Assembly (NCBI GenBank): GCA_040384325.1
Contig: JAZKJL010000006.1
Coordinates: 310,001-374,000, forward strand
Origin: JACMLX01 sp040384325
Lineage (GTDB): Bacteria; Gemmatimonadota; Gemmatimonadetes; Gemmatimonadales; Gemmatimonadaceae
DNA length: 64,000 nucleotides
Reading direction: 5' to 3'
Each line of letters begins with the position of its first letter. Within the stretch, counting starts at the first letter, position 1. The notes under the pieces are model-generated. The model saw nothing but the letters and a program-made list of their open reading frames with translations, was not told the origin of the DNA and ran no database searches. A program made the position numbers and the translations under genes. Of this stretch, positions 8,945 to 19,775 are shown in pieces.

Positions 8945-10036
8945 TCAGCGCAGCGAGGTGCGGGCGGCGGGGAGCTGCTGGGTGAGGCAGTGCAGCGTGC
9001 CGAGGCCCCAGACCAGGTCCACCGCGTGGATGCCCACGATGGAGCGGGTGGGGAAACACGCAGCCAGCGTGTTGAGCGCCACGCGATCGTTCGGATCGTT
9101 GAATGTCGGTACGATCACGACGCCGTTGGCCACGTAGAAGTTCGCGTAGCTCGCCGGCAGGCGCACGCCGTCCATCATCACCGCGCGCGGGTACGGCAGC
9201 TCGATCACGCGCAGCGGACCGGCAGCACCGCCGACGCGCTGCAACCGGTGCAGGTTGTCCATCGAGCGACGATGGTTGTCGTCGTCGTTCGGGTCGCGCT
9301 CCACTGCCAGCACCACCGTGTCGGCGGCGGTGAACCGTGCGATGTCGTCCACGTGGCCGTGGGTGTCGTCACCCACCGCGCCCTCGCCGAGCCAGATCGT
9401 GTCGGGGCAGCCAAGCCACTCGCTGAACGCGCGTTCGTAATCCGCCTTGCCGAGTCCCGGATTCCGCACCTGCACGTCGGTCAGCAGCCATTCCTCGGTG
9501 ACGAGGATGCGCCCGCGTCCGTTGACTTCGATACCGCCGCCTTCGAGCACCAGCGCGCCGTTACCGTCGGCCCGCTGGGCGCGCGTGATCGGCAGCCCGG
9601 TGCACTCGGCCACGTGTTCCGGCACTCGCGTGTCGTGCAGGTAGTTGTCGTACTTCGCCCAGGCGTTGAAGCTCCACTGCACCAGTTCCACCGACCCGTC
9701 GGGCCGGTGCACACCGGTGGGACCGGAGTCGCGCACCCACACGCGATCGGTGCGGGCGACGTGCAGGCGCACGTTGTCGAGGTTCACGGCGTGCGCGGTG
9801 AGCCGCTCCCGCGCCTGCTCGCGGATGTGCGCGTCGTGACAGAGCACGTCCACCCGCTCGTGCAGCGCCAGCGCACGCACGATCTCGGCATACACCCACG
9901 GAATCGGCGCGAACTTGCCGGGCCAGTCCGGTTCGTGCACCGGCCACGCCAGCCAGGTGGCGGCGTGCGTCTCCCACTCCGCCGGCATGCGGCGGGTGGG
10001 CGAGCCGAGCGGCGTCACGTGCGCGGCGCGCGCCAT
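8945..10036 (-). CDS. aguA: Agmatine deiminase
   Basis: Hydrolyses agmatine to N-carbamoylputrescine and ammonia; cytosolic. About 363 residues from ATG 10036, matching the family length. Family motifs include RMPAEWETHAATWLAWP near the N-terminus, GDDTHGHVDD in the middle, and the catalytic-Cys segment GTLHCLTQQ near the C-terminus. The reading frame is open back to an ATG at 10081, which would overlap aguB by 44 nt. I prefer 10036, one base after the aguB stop. It is the second gene of an aguB-aguA pair that completes the agmatine route to putrescine. Confidence 0.95.
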   Translation of the reverse strand: MARAAHVTPLGSPTRRMPAEWETHAATWLAWPVHEPDWPGKFAPIPWVYAEIVRALALHERVDVLCHDAHIREQARERLTAHAVNLDNVRLHVARTDRVWVRDSGPTGVHRPDGSVELVQWSFNAWAKYDNYLHDTRVPEHVAECTGLPITRAQRADGNGALVLEGGGIEVNGRGRILVTEEWLLTDVQVRNPGLGKADYERAFSEWLGCPDTIWLGEGAVGDDTHGHVDDIARFTAADTVVLAVERDPNDDDNHRRSMDNLHRLQRVGGAAGPLRVIELPYPRAVMMDGVRLPASYANFYVANGVVIVPTFNDPNDRVALNTLAACFPTRSIVGIHAVDLVWGLGTLHCLTQQLPAARTSLR

Positions 10037-10037
10037 C

Positions 10038-10967
10038 TCAGACGCCACCGAGCCACCGCTGCGTGATCGGTGCGTAGGCATCGATGCGACGGTCGCGCAG
10101 GAACGGCCAGTTGCGACGCGTGTCCTCGATCACGGCACGATCGCAGGTGGCCACCAGCACCTCGGGATCGGTGCCCGCCTGCGCCAGATAGCGGCCGATC
10201 GGGTCGCAGATGAACGAGTTGCCGAAGAACTCGATGCCATCGGTGCCGGGTTCCGGTTCCAGGCCCACGCGATTCGGAGCGGCGACGAACACCCCGTTGG
10301 CGATCGCGTGCGCGCGCTGCGCGGTGCGCCACGCGTCCACCTGCGCAGTGCCGAAGGTGGCCTTCTCCGCCGGATGCCAGCCGATCGCCGTCGGATAGAT
10401 GAGCAACTCGGCGCCGAGCATCGCGGTGATGCGGGCGGCTTCCGGATACCACTGGTCCCAGCAGATCAGGACGCCGATCCTGGCGAACTTCGTGTCCCAG
10501 ACGCGGAAACCGTTGATGCCGGGATGACGATCGGTGCGCAGGTCGGGGCCCACGTCGCCGGGCGCGAAGTAGTACTTCTCCTCGAACATCGGATCGTGCG
10601 GGATGTGCATCTTGCGATAGGCACCGAGCAGCGTGCCGTCGGCATCCACGATCGCGGCGGTGTTGCGGTACAGTCCCGCCGCCTGCTTCTCGTAGATGGG
10701 CACCACCAGCACCACCCCCAGCTCCTGCGCCACCTTCTGCAGTGCCGCGACGGTGGGCCCGGGAATCGGCTCGGCGATGTCGAAGCGCTCGAGCTTCAGC
10801 GACTTGCAGAAGTAGGGCGCGTTGAAGAGTTCCTGCAGCGAGATGATCTGGGCGCCACGAGCGGCGGCCTCACGAATCTTCACGATGGCCTGGTCGAGCG
10901 TAGTGGCAGCGTCACCGGTGACGGCCATCTGGATGAGGCCGACCGTGAACGTGGACGAAGCGGGCAT
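10038..10967 (-). CDS. aguB: N-carbamoylputrescine amidase
   Basis: Nitrilase-superfamily enzyme that converts N-carbamoylputrescine to putrescine, CO2 and ammonia. The Glu-Lys-Cys triad is visible: E in SLQELFNAPYF, K in AYRKMHIPHDP, C in LICWDQWYPEAAR. The family-typical FEEKYYFAPGD follows the Lys motif. From ATG 10967 it is 309 residues, near the usual size; the frame extends upstream to 11027 but that adds an unlikely N-terminal tail. It lies directly upstream of aguA with the genes almost touching, so putrescine synthesis from agmatine is encoded as one unit. No arginine decarboxylase gene is in the window. Confidence 0.95.
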   Translation of the reverse strand: MPASSTFTVGLIQMAVTGDAATTLDQAIVKIREAAARGAQIISLQELFNAPYFCKSLKLERFDIAEPIPGPTVAALQKVAQELGVVLVVPIYEKQAAGLYRNTAAIVDADGTLLGAYRKMHIPHDPMFEEKYYFAPGDVGPDLRTDRHPGINGFRVWDTKFARIGVLICWDQWYPEAARITAMLGAELLIYPTAIGWHPAEKATFGTAQVDAWRTAQRAHAIANGVFVAAPNRVGLEPEPGTDGIEFFGNSFICDPIGRYLAQAGTDPEVLVATCDRAVIEDTRRNWPFLRDRRIDAYAPITQRWLGGV

Positions 10968-11060
10968 TGGCGTATCGAGGCAGTCAGGTGAAAGGCGCCG
11001 GACCGGCGCCGGCGAAATGTACGCCACCCGGCGGCAGCGGCAGCGACCGTGCTGCCGCGC

Positions 11061-12401
11061 TCAGCTGGTTGCGACGCAGGCGATCACGAGATCGTTGACG
11101 TTGGTGCCTGAGGCGAAGGCGGGGATCAGGCGACCCGCCGCCTGCAGCGCGGCATGGTTGTGCCGCGTCTCGAGGTCGCGCTCGGGATCGCGCCCGGCCC
11201 GTGCGATGTCGCGCCAGGTGACGTGATCGACGATCGCACCGGCGGCGTCGGTTGGCCCGTCGCGGCCGTCGCTGCCTGCCGCCAGCAGCGTGATGCCGCG
11301 TGCGCCATCACCGGCGCGGTGGAAGGCCCCGGCCGCGCTCAGCGCCAGCGCCTGCATGCGACCACCGGTCGGCACCTCGGCGATGGGGAGCGACACCGTC
11401 GGCTCGCCGCCCCAGCAGGCGACGAGGAACGGCAGCCGCTCACCGTCGGCGCGCAGCACCGCGGCAGTGGTGATCAGTTCGCGTGCGACGCGCGCCCCGC
11501 AATCGTGCGCCTCGCCATCGAGCGACTTCGGTTCGCGGATCACGGCGGCACCGCGGTCCTTCGCCAACTGCAGCACCTGTGCGGCGGCCTGCGCGTTGCT
11601 GGCCACGACGTGATGCGCGATCGGACTCCGCGGGGGGCGGGGCGGCAGGGCGGTCTCGGCGTCGTGCAGCGTGCCCAGCGCGGCGGTGAGCATGGTGCGC
11701 GCGTCATCGTCGAGCGAGGCACCGTGCAGCGCCTCCAGCACGCTGTCGTACGTGGCATCGTCGCTCATGCATGGCCCACTGCCGATGGACAGCAGGTCGT
11801 CGCCGGGCACGTCGGAGAGCAGCAGCACCATCACCTGTGCGGCGCGGGCCTGCAGCGCCTCGCCAAGGCAGCCACCGCCCCAGAGCGAGAGGCGTCGACG
11901 CACGAGGTTCATGCCGTCGATGGTGAGGCCGGCGTTGAGCAGCGCGGAGACGCCACGCGTGTACCGATCGCCATCGATACCGTCGCGGGGCGCACCGATC
12001 AGCGCCGATGTGCCACCCGAGACCAGCACCAGCACGTGATCACCGGCACCGATGCGGGTGGACACGTATTCCGCGATCGCCGACGCCGCGGCCTGCGAGC
12101 GCGCGGACGGCACCGGATGATCGCCGACGTGCGACGAGAGCGAGGCGACCCCGGCGTCGCTTCCGTCGTGCGTGACGAGAAGCCCACCCACCAGCGGGAT
12201 CGCGTGGTCGGCGCACCAGACGTGCGCCGCGCGCGCCATGGCCGGCGCCGCCTTGCCGAAGGCGAGCAGGTGGACGCGGCGTCGAACGCCGCCGCCCAGG
12301 CCGTGCGTCTCGAGTGCCTTGCGAACCGCGATCGATGGATCGAGGGCGGCCAGCGCGTCGCGATAGAGCGCCAGGAGAAAGTCTTGTGGCGAGGTCTGCA
12401 T
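11061..12401 (-). CDS. Glycerate 2-kinase (type II, DUF4147/MOFRL)
   Basis: ATP-dependent kinase forming 2-phosphoglycerate from D-glycerate (GckA/TtuD family); cytosolic. 446 residues. The N-terminal DUF4147 domain shows AFGKAAPAMARAA, VSGGTSAL and NLVRRRLS followed by KGG-like WGGGCLG. Then come LLLSDVPGDDLLSIGSGP and the C-terminal MOFRL domain with LLAAGSDGRDGPTDAAGA. The middle motif reads RRRLS rather than the more common RKHLS. It could belong to glyoxylate or serine-cycle metabolism, but there is no pathway neighbour. It stands alone between aguB and a divergent acetyltransferase gene. Confidence 0.93.
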   Translation of the reverse strand: MQTSPQDFLLALYRDALAALDPSIAVRKALETHGLGGGVRRRVHLLAFGKAAPAMARAAHVWCADHAIPLVGGLLVTHDGSDAGVASLSSHVGDHPVPSARSQAAASAIAEYVSTRIGAGDHVLVLVSGGTSALIGAPRDGIDGDRYTRGVSALLNAGLTIDGMNLVRRRLSLWGGGCLGEALQARAAQVMVLLLSDVPGDDLLSIGSGPCMSDDATYDSVLEALHGASLDDDARTMLTAALGTLHDAETALPPRPPRSPIAHHVVASNAQAAAQVLQLAKDRGAAVIREPKSLDGEAHDCGARVARELITTAAVLRADGERLPFLVACWGGEPTVSLPIAEVPTGGRMQALALSAAGAFHRAGDGARGITLLAAGSDGRDGPTDAAGAIVDHVTWRDIARAGRDPERDLETRHNHAALQAAGRLIPAFASGTNVNDLVIACVATS

Positions 12402-12554
12402 CAGGGGCAGAAGAGTAGCGCACGGCGGGCCAGCCTCGGAGTGAAGCCGGCGTCGCTTGACAGCCGGGTCGGTGCAGCCTTAGGAACCCGAGCACGCCGG
12501 ATGCGGCGCCCCGCGCCGTCCTGCGTACACCGACAGGCCTTCAGCGACACCACC

Positions 12555-13043
12555 ATGCCCATCACCGACATGCCCCGCCCCTTCACGCTCCGCCCCGCCA
12601 CGCCCGACGACTTGCCGGTCGTGCGCGCGCTGCTGCAGTCGGCGGGACTGGCACCCAACGCACTCGATGCGCAGTTCGGGCCGCAGTTCGTGGTGGCGCT
12701 CGACGCGGGAACGCAGCGGGTGGTCGGCGCCGAAGGGGTCGAGGTCTATCGTGATACGTCCGGCGACGTGGGCCTGTTGCGCTCGGCGGTGGTGGATGCG
12801 GCCTGGCGTGGTGCCGGCATCGGTGCCGCACTGACCGAGGACCGCCTGTCGTGGGCGGAGACGGAGCGACTGGCGGCCGTCTACCTGCTGACGGAGACGG
12901 CGGCGGAGTACTGGCCGCGCTTCGGCTTCGCCCGGACGGCACGCGACGGGGCACCGAGCGCACTGCAGGCCTCGCACGAATGGCGACAGGGCTGCCCGGC
13001 CAGCGCGGTGGCGATGCACCTGTCACTGCCGCGCACCCGCTGA
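12555..13043 (+). CDS. GNAT acetyltransferase, ArsN2-like
   Basis: A 162-residue single-domain acetyl-CoA-dependent acyltransferase. The start of the fold is FTLRPATPDDLPVVRALLQSAGL, and the acetyl-CoA loop region reads VVDAAWRGAGIGAAL (R-x-x-G-x-G/A pattern). The AEYWPRFGFAR segment is characteristic of the arsenic-linked ArsN2 subfamily. Known ArsN1 relatives N-acetylate arsenical antibiotics; ArsN2 is named from its ars-operon context. There is no arsenic gene beside it here, so the substrate is open. A second in-frame ATG lies at residue 6. Confidence 0.8.
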   Translation: MPITDMPRPFTLRPATPDDLPVVRALLQSAGLAPNALDAQFGPQFVVALDAGTQRVVGAEGVEVYRDTSGDVGLLRSAVVDAAWRGAGIGAALTEDRLSWAETERLAAVYLLTETAAEYWPRFGFARTARDGAPSALQASHEWRQGCPASAVAMHLSLPRTR

Positions 13044-13063
13044 ACGAGACTGCCGGAACGACG

Positions 13064-13097
13064 ACGCGGGCGCACTCCCGAAGGAATGCGCCCGCGT
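13064..13097. terminator. Bidirectional terminator hairpin
   Basis: A perfect 11-bp stem (ACGCGGGCGCA at 13064-13074, TGCGCCCGCGT at 13087-13097) with a 12-nt loop sits in the 81-nt gap between two convergent genes. It can serve both strands. Confidence 0.7.
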
Positions 13098-13124
13098 CAC
13101 GACCACAGCGGAGTGGTCAGCCGA

Positions 13125-13703
13125 TCAACGTGCGCCCGACGCCTTCGCCACGGCAGCACCGAGGTCGGTGTAGGCGGCGTCCACCATCTGCTTGAAGGGC
13201 TTGGCCGTGTACGAGATCTTGCCGTCGGGATCGATCACGTACAGGTAGCGGTTGTCGATGCCGTTGGCGCTCATGAACGCGCCGTAGAGCGAACCCACCG
13301 GGCCGCCCACGTCGCTGCCGAACATCATCGGGAAGTTGGCGTCGCGCGCCCACGCCTGCTGTGCGGCGCTGCTGTCGGTGCTGATCGCGATCAGCGTGAC
13401 CTTGCGGCCACTGTTGAACAGCTCCGCGTACTTGTCGCGGTACGACTCCATCTGCGTGGTGCAGCCGGAGGTCCGGACGCGCGGGAAGAAGGCGAGGACG
13501 ACCGTCTGTCCCTTGAGCGACGACAGCGTCAGCGGGCGGGCGGTGCCTTCCTTGCCGATCACGTTGATCGTGAAGTCCGGGGCGACCTGGCCCACTTCCG
13601 GACCGGCCGGCGCGGGCGCCGCGGCGGCCTGCGCACGCGCGGTGGCGGGCGAGGCGAGGAGGGCGGCGACGGTGAGGGCCGTCAGGGTGCGAAGCGTCTG
13701 CAT
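13125..13703 (-). CDS. Exported 1-Cys peroxiredoxin (AhpC/TSA-Bcp type)
   Basis: 192 residues from ATG 13703. A Sec signal peptide ends ATARAQ, and a thioredoxin-fold peroxiredoxin domain follows (VGQVAPDFTI near 38). The peroxidatic motif P-x-x-x-T-x-x-C is intact as PRVRTSGC, with Cys81. The Bcp resolving Cys position is not a Cys (CTTQMES), and Cys81 is the only cysteine, so this is a 1-Cys enzyme needing an external thiol. The signal peptide suggests peroxide or lipid-peroxide removal in the periplasm. A short Pro-rich extension to 13739 is possible but would spoil the signal peptide. Confidence 0.88.
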   Translation of the reverse strand: MQTLRTLTALTVAALLASPATARAQAAAAPAPAGPEVGQVAPDFTINVIGKEGTARPLTLSSLKGQTVVLAFFPRVRTSGCTTQMESYRDKYAELFNSGRKVTLIAISTDSSAAQQAWARDANFPMMFGSDVGGPVGSLYGAFMSANGIDNRYLYVIDPDGKISYTAKPFKQMVDAAYTDLGAAVAKASGAR

Positions 13704-13800
13704 GGGAAGATCTGGTTGAAGACTGGGTGGTGCCGGCAATTACGTCGGGTCCTGCATCGCTCCCCGCCATGTGGTGACGGGGAGCACCAGCGGCGAAGTA

Positions 13801-16563
<2,763 letters not shown>

Positions 16564-16709
16564 GGTCCGACGATCTCCGGAACCGGGGCCCCCGCGATGG
16601 GCGGGAGCGAAGTGATGGATGGAGCCACTGCCGGTGGTCAGGCCGTCACGGGCCGGGTCGGCAGGCTGCCGCAAGATAGCGCATGTGGGTGCCGAGCCGT
16701 CCGTCCCCA

Positions 16710-16817
16710 TTTCGGTGACAGTGCACGAGACGGTTCCGGTGACAGTGCACCACGGTCGGGAATCCCCGCGCTGCGCGCCGTGCACTGTCACCGGAATTCC
16801 GTGCACTGTCACCGAAA
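16710..16817. repeat. Nested inverted-repeat element, four 17-bp units
   Basis: Two 17-bp units on the left (TTTCGGTGACAGTGCAC at 16710-16726, TTCCGGTGACAGTGCAC at 16734-16750) face two on the right (GTGCACTGTCACCGGAA at 16780-16796, GTGCACTGTCACCGAAA at 16801-16817). Outer and inner units are exact reverse complements of each other, around a 29-nt loop. The element lies between the divergent acnA and M20 genes and ends 17 nt before the M20 start, so it may act as a paired operator or fold in the transcript. A 23-nt exact copy of the right end occurs at 32037-32059. Confidence 0.9.
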
Positions 16818-16834
16818 CTCCGTACGTTTCGCCG

Positions 16835-17842
16835 ATGACCATGACCTCCACCCCCGATGTGCTGGCGATCGCCATGCAACTGATGGCCACCGAATCCACC
16901 ACCGGTGACGAGGGGCGCGTCATCACGGTGGCAGAAGGCATCCTGACCGGGCTCGGCTGGAACGTGCGGCGGATTCCCGTCACTCCCGGTCGCGACAACC
17001 TCCTCGCCTGGGGTGACCGGCCGGTGGAGCTGGTCTTCTCGACGCATCTCGACACCGTGCCCCCCTACCATCCGCCCCACATCGACGGCGACCGGTTGCT
17101 CGGCCGCGGCGCCTGCGACGCCAAGGGGATCGCGGCGGCGATGATCTGCGCCGCCACCTCGCTGCGCGCGCAGGGCCTGGCGGTGGGGGTGCTGCTGGTG
17201 GTGGGCGAGGAGTCGCCGCACGACGGCGCCCGCGCCGCCAACGCGGTGCCGAACCGATGCCGCGTGCTGATCAACGGGGAGCCCACCGAGTCGAAGCTGG
17301 CCACCGGCACCAAGGGCGCGCTGCGCTGCACCATCACCACCCACGGCCGGGCCGCGCACTCCGCCTACCCGCACCTCGGCGTGAGCGCAACGTCGAACCT
17401 CGTCAAGCTGCTCACGGAGCTGGAGGCACTGTCGCTCCCCACGCACCCCGTGCTCGGCGGAACCACCGTGAACATCGGCGCACTGGCGGGTGGCGTGGCC
17501 GACAACGTGGTGGCACCCGACGCCACCGCGCGCCTGATGGTGCGACTGGTCACACCCGCCGAGGAGACGATCGCGCTCCTGCGCGCATGGCTCGGCGATC
17601 GCGGCACGCTGGCGGTGGAGACGGTGGTGCAGCCGGTGTTGCTCGGCGCCGTGCCCGGCTTCGACACCGACGTGGTGGCCTACGCCACCGACGTGCCGGA
17701 GCTGAGCAACTGGGGCACGCCGTACCTGTTCGGGCCAGGAAGCATCCACGTCGCGCACACGGATCACGAGTACATCGAGATCAGCGAATTGCAGGCGGCG
17801 GTCGCGGCGTACGAGCGGTTGGCGATCGGCGCGCTGGCTTAG
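16835..17842 (+). CDS. M20-family deacylase/peptidase (ArgE/DapE/LysK-like)
   Basis: A 335-residue cytosolic zinc hydrolase. Metal ligands: H71 and D73 in STHLDTV, D in GRGACDAKG, the EE pair in VGEESPHDG, and a late His in VAHTDHEYIE. The dimerisation lid contains THGRAAHSAYPHLG. Family members remove acyl groups from amino acids (acetylornithine, acetyl-lysine, succinyl-diaminopimelate) or cleave dipeptides, and the substrate cannot be set here. Start chosen at ATG 16835 (a second ATG is at 16841), just after the inverted-repeat element. The stop overlaps the convergent SnoaL-like gene by 4 nt. Confidence 0.88.
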   Translation: MTMTSTPDVLAIAMQLMATESTTGDEGRVITVAEGILTGLGWNVRRIPVTPGRDNLLAWGDRPVELVFSTHLDTVPPYHPPHIDGDRLLGRGACDAKGIAAAMICAATSLRAQGLAVGVLLVVGEESPHDGARAANAVPNRCRVLINGEPTESKLATGTKGALRCTITTHGRAAHSAYPHLGVSATSNLVKLLTELEALSLPTHPVLGGTTVNIGALAGGVADNVVAPDATARLMVRLVTPAEETIALLRAWLGDRGTLAVETVVQPVLLGAVPGFDTDVVAYATDVPELSNWGTPYLFGPGSIHVAHTDHEYIEISELQAAVAAYERLAIGALA

Positions 17843-18345
17843 GGTCGCGCGCCCGGCTTGACGTCCACGTTGTGATAGGCCGCGATCCACCAGCGCCCGT
17901 CCCGCCGCACCAGCACCTGCATCAACTGCGTCCGGAGCAGACCGTCGCCGGGCACCGGAATGCCGGCGGGCATGGCGGTCACGCCACGCACTTCGTTGTC
18001 GATGTCCACGATCGCGACGTCCGGAGTGACGAACTGGATGCGGCGCACGGTGTGCAGCTTGCGCGTGCCCTTGTAGAAGGTCGTGAGGATCTGCCGATGC
18101 CGGGCGATGAAGGCACTGTCGCCGTACATCACCATGCCGAACAGGTTGGTGAACGACACGTCCGGCCTGACACCCTCCGCGAAGCGCAACGCATCGCCCG
18201 CGTTCCAGGCCACGGCCTGACCCGCGATCATCGCACGGATGGCGGAGTCGGCGGCGATGGAATCACGGGTGCCGGCCTGGCCGTGCGCGGCCGGCACGAG
18301 CAACACGACAGAGGCGACGAGCACGATCGCTGCAGTGCGGATCAT
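17839..18345 (-). CDS. Secreted SnoaL-like (NTF2-fold, SgcJ/EcaC type) protein
   Basis: 168 residues with a Sec signal peptide (cleavage near HGQAG). A DUF4440/SgcJ-type NTF2 domain follows: an AWNAGDALRFAEGVRPDVSF segment near the start, a central YGDSAFIARHRQIL, and the C-terminal strand RDGRWWIAAYHNVDV typical of the family. The NTF2 fold makes a small hydrophobic pocket used for binding or for varied catalysis. No catalytic dyad could be identified. It converges with the M20 gene, overlapping it by 4 nt. Function unknown. Confidence 0.8.
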   Translation of the reverse strand: MIRTAAIVLVASVVLLVPAAHGQAGTRDSIAADSAIRAMIAGQAVAWNAGDALRFAEGVRPDVSFTNLFGMVMYGDSAFIARHRQILTTFYKGTRKLHTVRRIQFVTPDVAIVDIDNEVRGVTAMPAGIPVPGDGLLRTQLMQVLVRRDGRWWIAAYHNVDVKPGARP

Positions 18346-18396
18346 CGGCAGGGTCCCTCTGATGTTGGTTAGGCCGACAGCGAATCAGAAAAGAAT

Positions 18397-18430
18397 ACGC
18401 TCGCGGCGCTGTCGTCAGCACCGCGAGCGT
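18397..18430 (-). terminator. Rho-independent terminator
   Basis: A 10-bp stem (ACGCTCGCGG / CCGCGAGCGT) with an inner GCTG/CAGC stem. On the minus strand it is followed by TATTCTTTTCTGATT, a U-rich tail. It lies 27 nt past the stop of the secreted-protein gene at 18457-19404. Confidence 0.8.
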
Positions 18431-18456
18431 TCCCGTCGATACGACCCCTGCCGCGC

Positions 18457-19404
18457 TCAGTTCGGGCGCGGCGGTGCACTGGAGTTGACCACCGCCGGCG
18501 CTGCGACGGCCGGCTGCACCACGCCGGTGGACGCCGGGGCGGCCGCCGGACGATTGCCGGGCAGCACTGCCGGCTCGGGCACCGGGCGCAGCTGCGTCAC
18601 CGTGCACTGCGGGCCGCCCGGCATCTGGCTCGCGGTCAGCTGCACGCGCTGGTCGTAGATGTACGGGTTGCGCTCGCCGCGCACCGGCGCGTTGGGCGTC
18701 ACGGCCTCGTAGGAGGTGATGGGCATTGTGTAGGCGATCGCGTCGCTGCCGTTTCGCTGGTCGCGTGACCGACCGTAGGTATTCCCGGCCAGCACCACCG
18801 GATGCCCGCGCCGCGAGCCGATCGCGTCGGAGTCGAAACCTTCGCACCCCGCATACGGTGAGCGCGCGCGCTGTGCGGATGCGGAGGCGGTGGTGAATTC
18901 CATCGGCGGCAGCTGGACCAGCACCGCGTAGGGTTCACCCTTGGCGTACAGCTCGGTGGCGAGGGTGCGGATCAGGAGTGCATGGTCCGACGCGAGCGAG
19001 TCGGGCACGCTCAGGCCGGCGTGCCATGCGCTGGCAGCGCCGAAAGACGAGTGGTTCGGCGCCGCATCCGATGCGAAGGCGATCAGCTGCGTCGCGGAGC
19101 TGGCACCGAGCGCCACCACCTGCGCTGCACCAAGGCGACGCACGGCGTAGCGCTGTCCGGCGCGCAGCGGCGCCACGACATCCGGTGCCGCAGGCGACAG
19201 CACCTGAACGGAGCTACCGGTCAATCCATGGGAGACGGCGAACACGGTGACGTACGCCGACCGGTTGACGGAGACGTCGAGCGGCTCCTTGCCCAGCAAC
19301 GCTCCACGGAGCGTGACCTCGGGTGCCGCCGACTGCGCACCAGCGGGCTGACCTGCTCCCAGCGCGGCGACGACGGCCATTCCAACCCATGCGGTCCTCG
19401 ACAT
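18457..19404 (-). CDS. Secreted protein of unknown function, DUF4384-like N-domain
   Basis: 315 residues from ATG 19404, with a signal peptide (cleavage near PAGAQS). The first ~120 mature residues have a beta pattern (SVNRSAYVTVFAVSHG, then LRAGQRYAVRRLGA) resembling DUF4384 domains that sit in envelope proteins. The middle is polar, and the last ~50 residues are Pro/Ala-rich and likely disordered. Two cysteines, C at ~235 (AGCEGF) and ~300 (PQCTVT), could pair. The gene has its own terminator and is probably monocistronic. No enzymatic motif was recognised. Confidence 0.6.
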   Translation of the reverse strand: MSRTAWVGMAVVAALGAGQPAGAQSAAPEVTLRGALLGKEPLDVSVNRSAYVTVFAVSHGLTGSSVQVLSPAAPDVVAPLRAGQRYAVRRLGAAQVVALGASSATQLIAFASDAAPNHSSFGAASAWHAGLSVPDSLASDHALLIRTLATELYAKGEPYAVLVQLPPMEFTTASASAQRARSPYAGCEGFDSDAIGSRRGHPVVLAGNTYGRSRDQRNGSDAIAYTMPITSYEAVTPNAPVRGERNPYIYDQRVQLTASQMPGGPQCTVTQLRPVPEPAVLPGNRPAAAPASTGVVQPAVAAPAVVNSSAPPRPN

Positions 19405-19775
19405 GCACCCCTCCCCGGATGGTGTGCGGCGCGCGACCGCCGGTGACCATTTGGCTACAAATGGCGACTTCGAATGTTCCGGGCTGGACGGAGGCAAGTC
19501 AAGGAGGGTCACGGATCGAGGTCGCGCTGCGCCGCCCGGCACTTCAGGCCCTTACCCGGCTCACTCCATTTCCCACGCCGCGGCTCGGATCGCCGGCCAG
19601 CATGGTGGAGAGCACCGTCACCTTCACCTGCGTCGCACGATACGCCACGCCGATGGTGGGGGCGGGTGCACGGATGACGGCGACGGACGTGAGGACCGCG
19701 AGGAGACTGGCGCTGCCACGCATGTCCGGCTCCGGGAATGGGTTGCGGGTAGGATTTCGATCCCGCGACGTCCCG
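19405..19775. other. 371-nt gap holding a gene fragment
   Basis: The only notable content is the short minus-strand reading frame at 19544-19723, described separately. The right part carries the upstream region of the secreted-protein gene (start 19404). No RNA gene or repeat was seen. Confidence 0.5.
19544..19723 (-). pseudogene. Possible N-terminal remnant of a secreted metallo-beta-lactamase-fold hydrolase
   Basis: A 59-residue frame with a signal-peptide-like start (MRGSASLLAVLTSVAV) and then VKVTVLSTMLAGDPSRGVG. This resembles the first beta-strands of secreted MBL-fold hydrolases, whose next residues normally read EWGFAALVE-like. Here the sequence instead changes to NGVSRVRA and stops; another frame from the same point also ends quickly. 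No HxHxDH motif remains. I infer a 5' fragment left after deletion. The resemblance is from memory of the family and is not certain; it could also be a genuine small secreted peptide. Confidence 0.3.

Noticed and set aside
16564..17055. N-terminal extension of aconitase through the repeat region
   Set aside because: It lacks family similarity, runs through the inverted repeat and overlaps the M20 gene; ATG 16563 gives the normal length.
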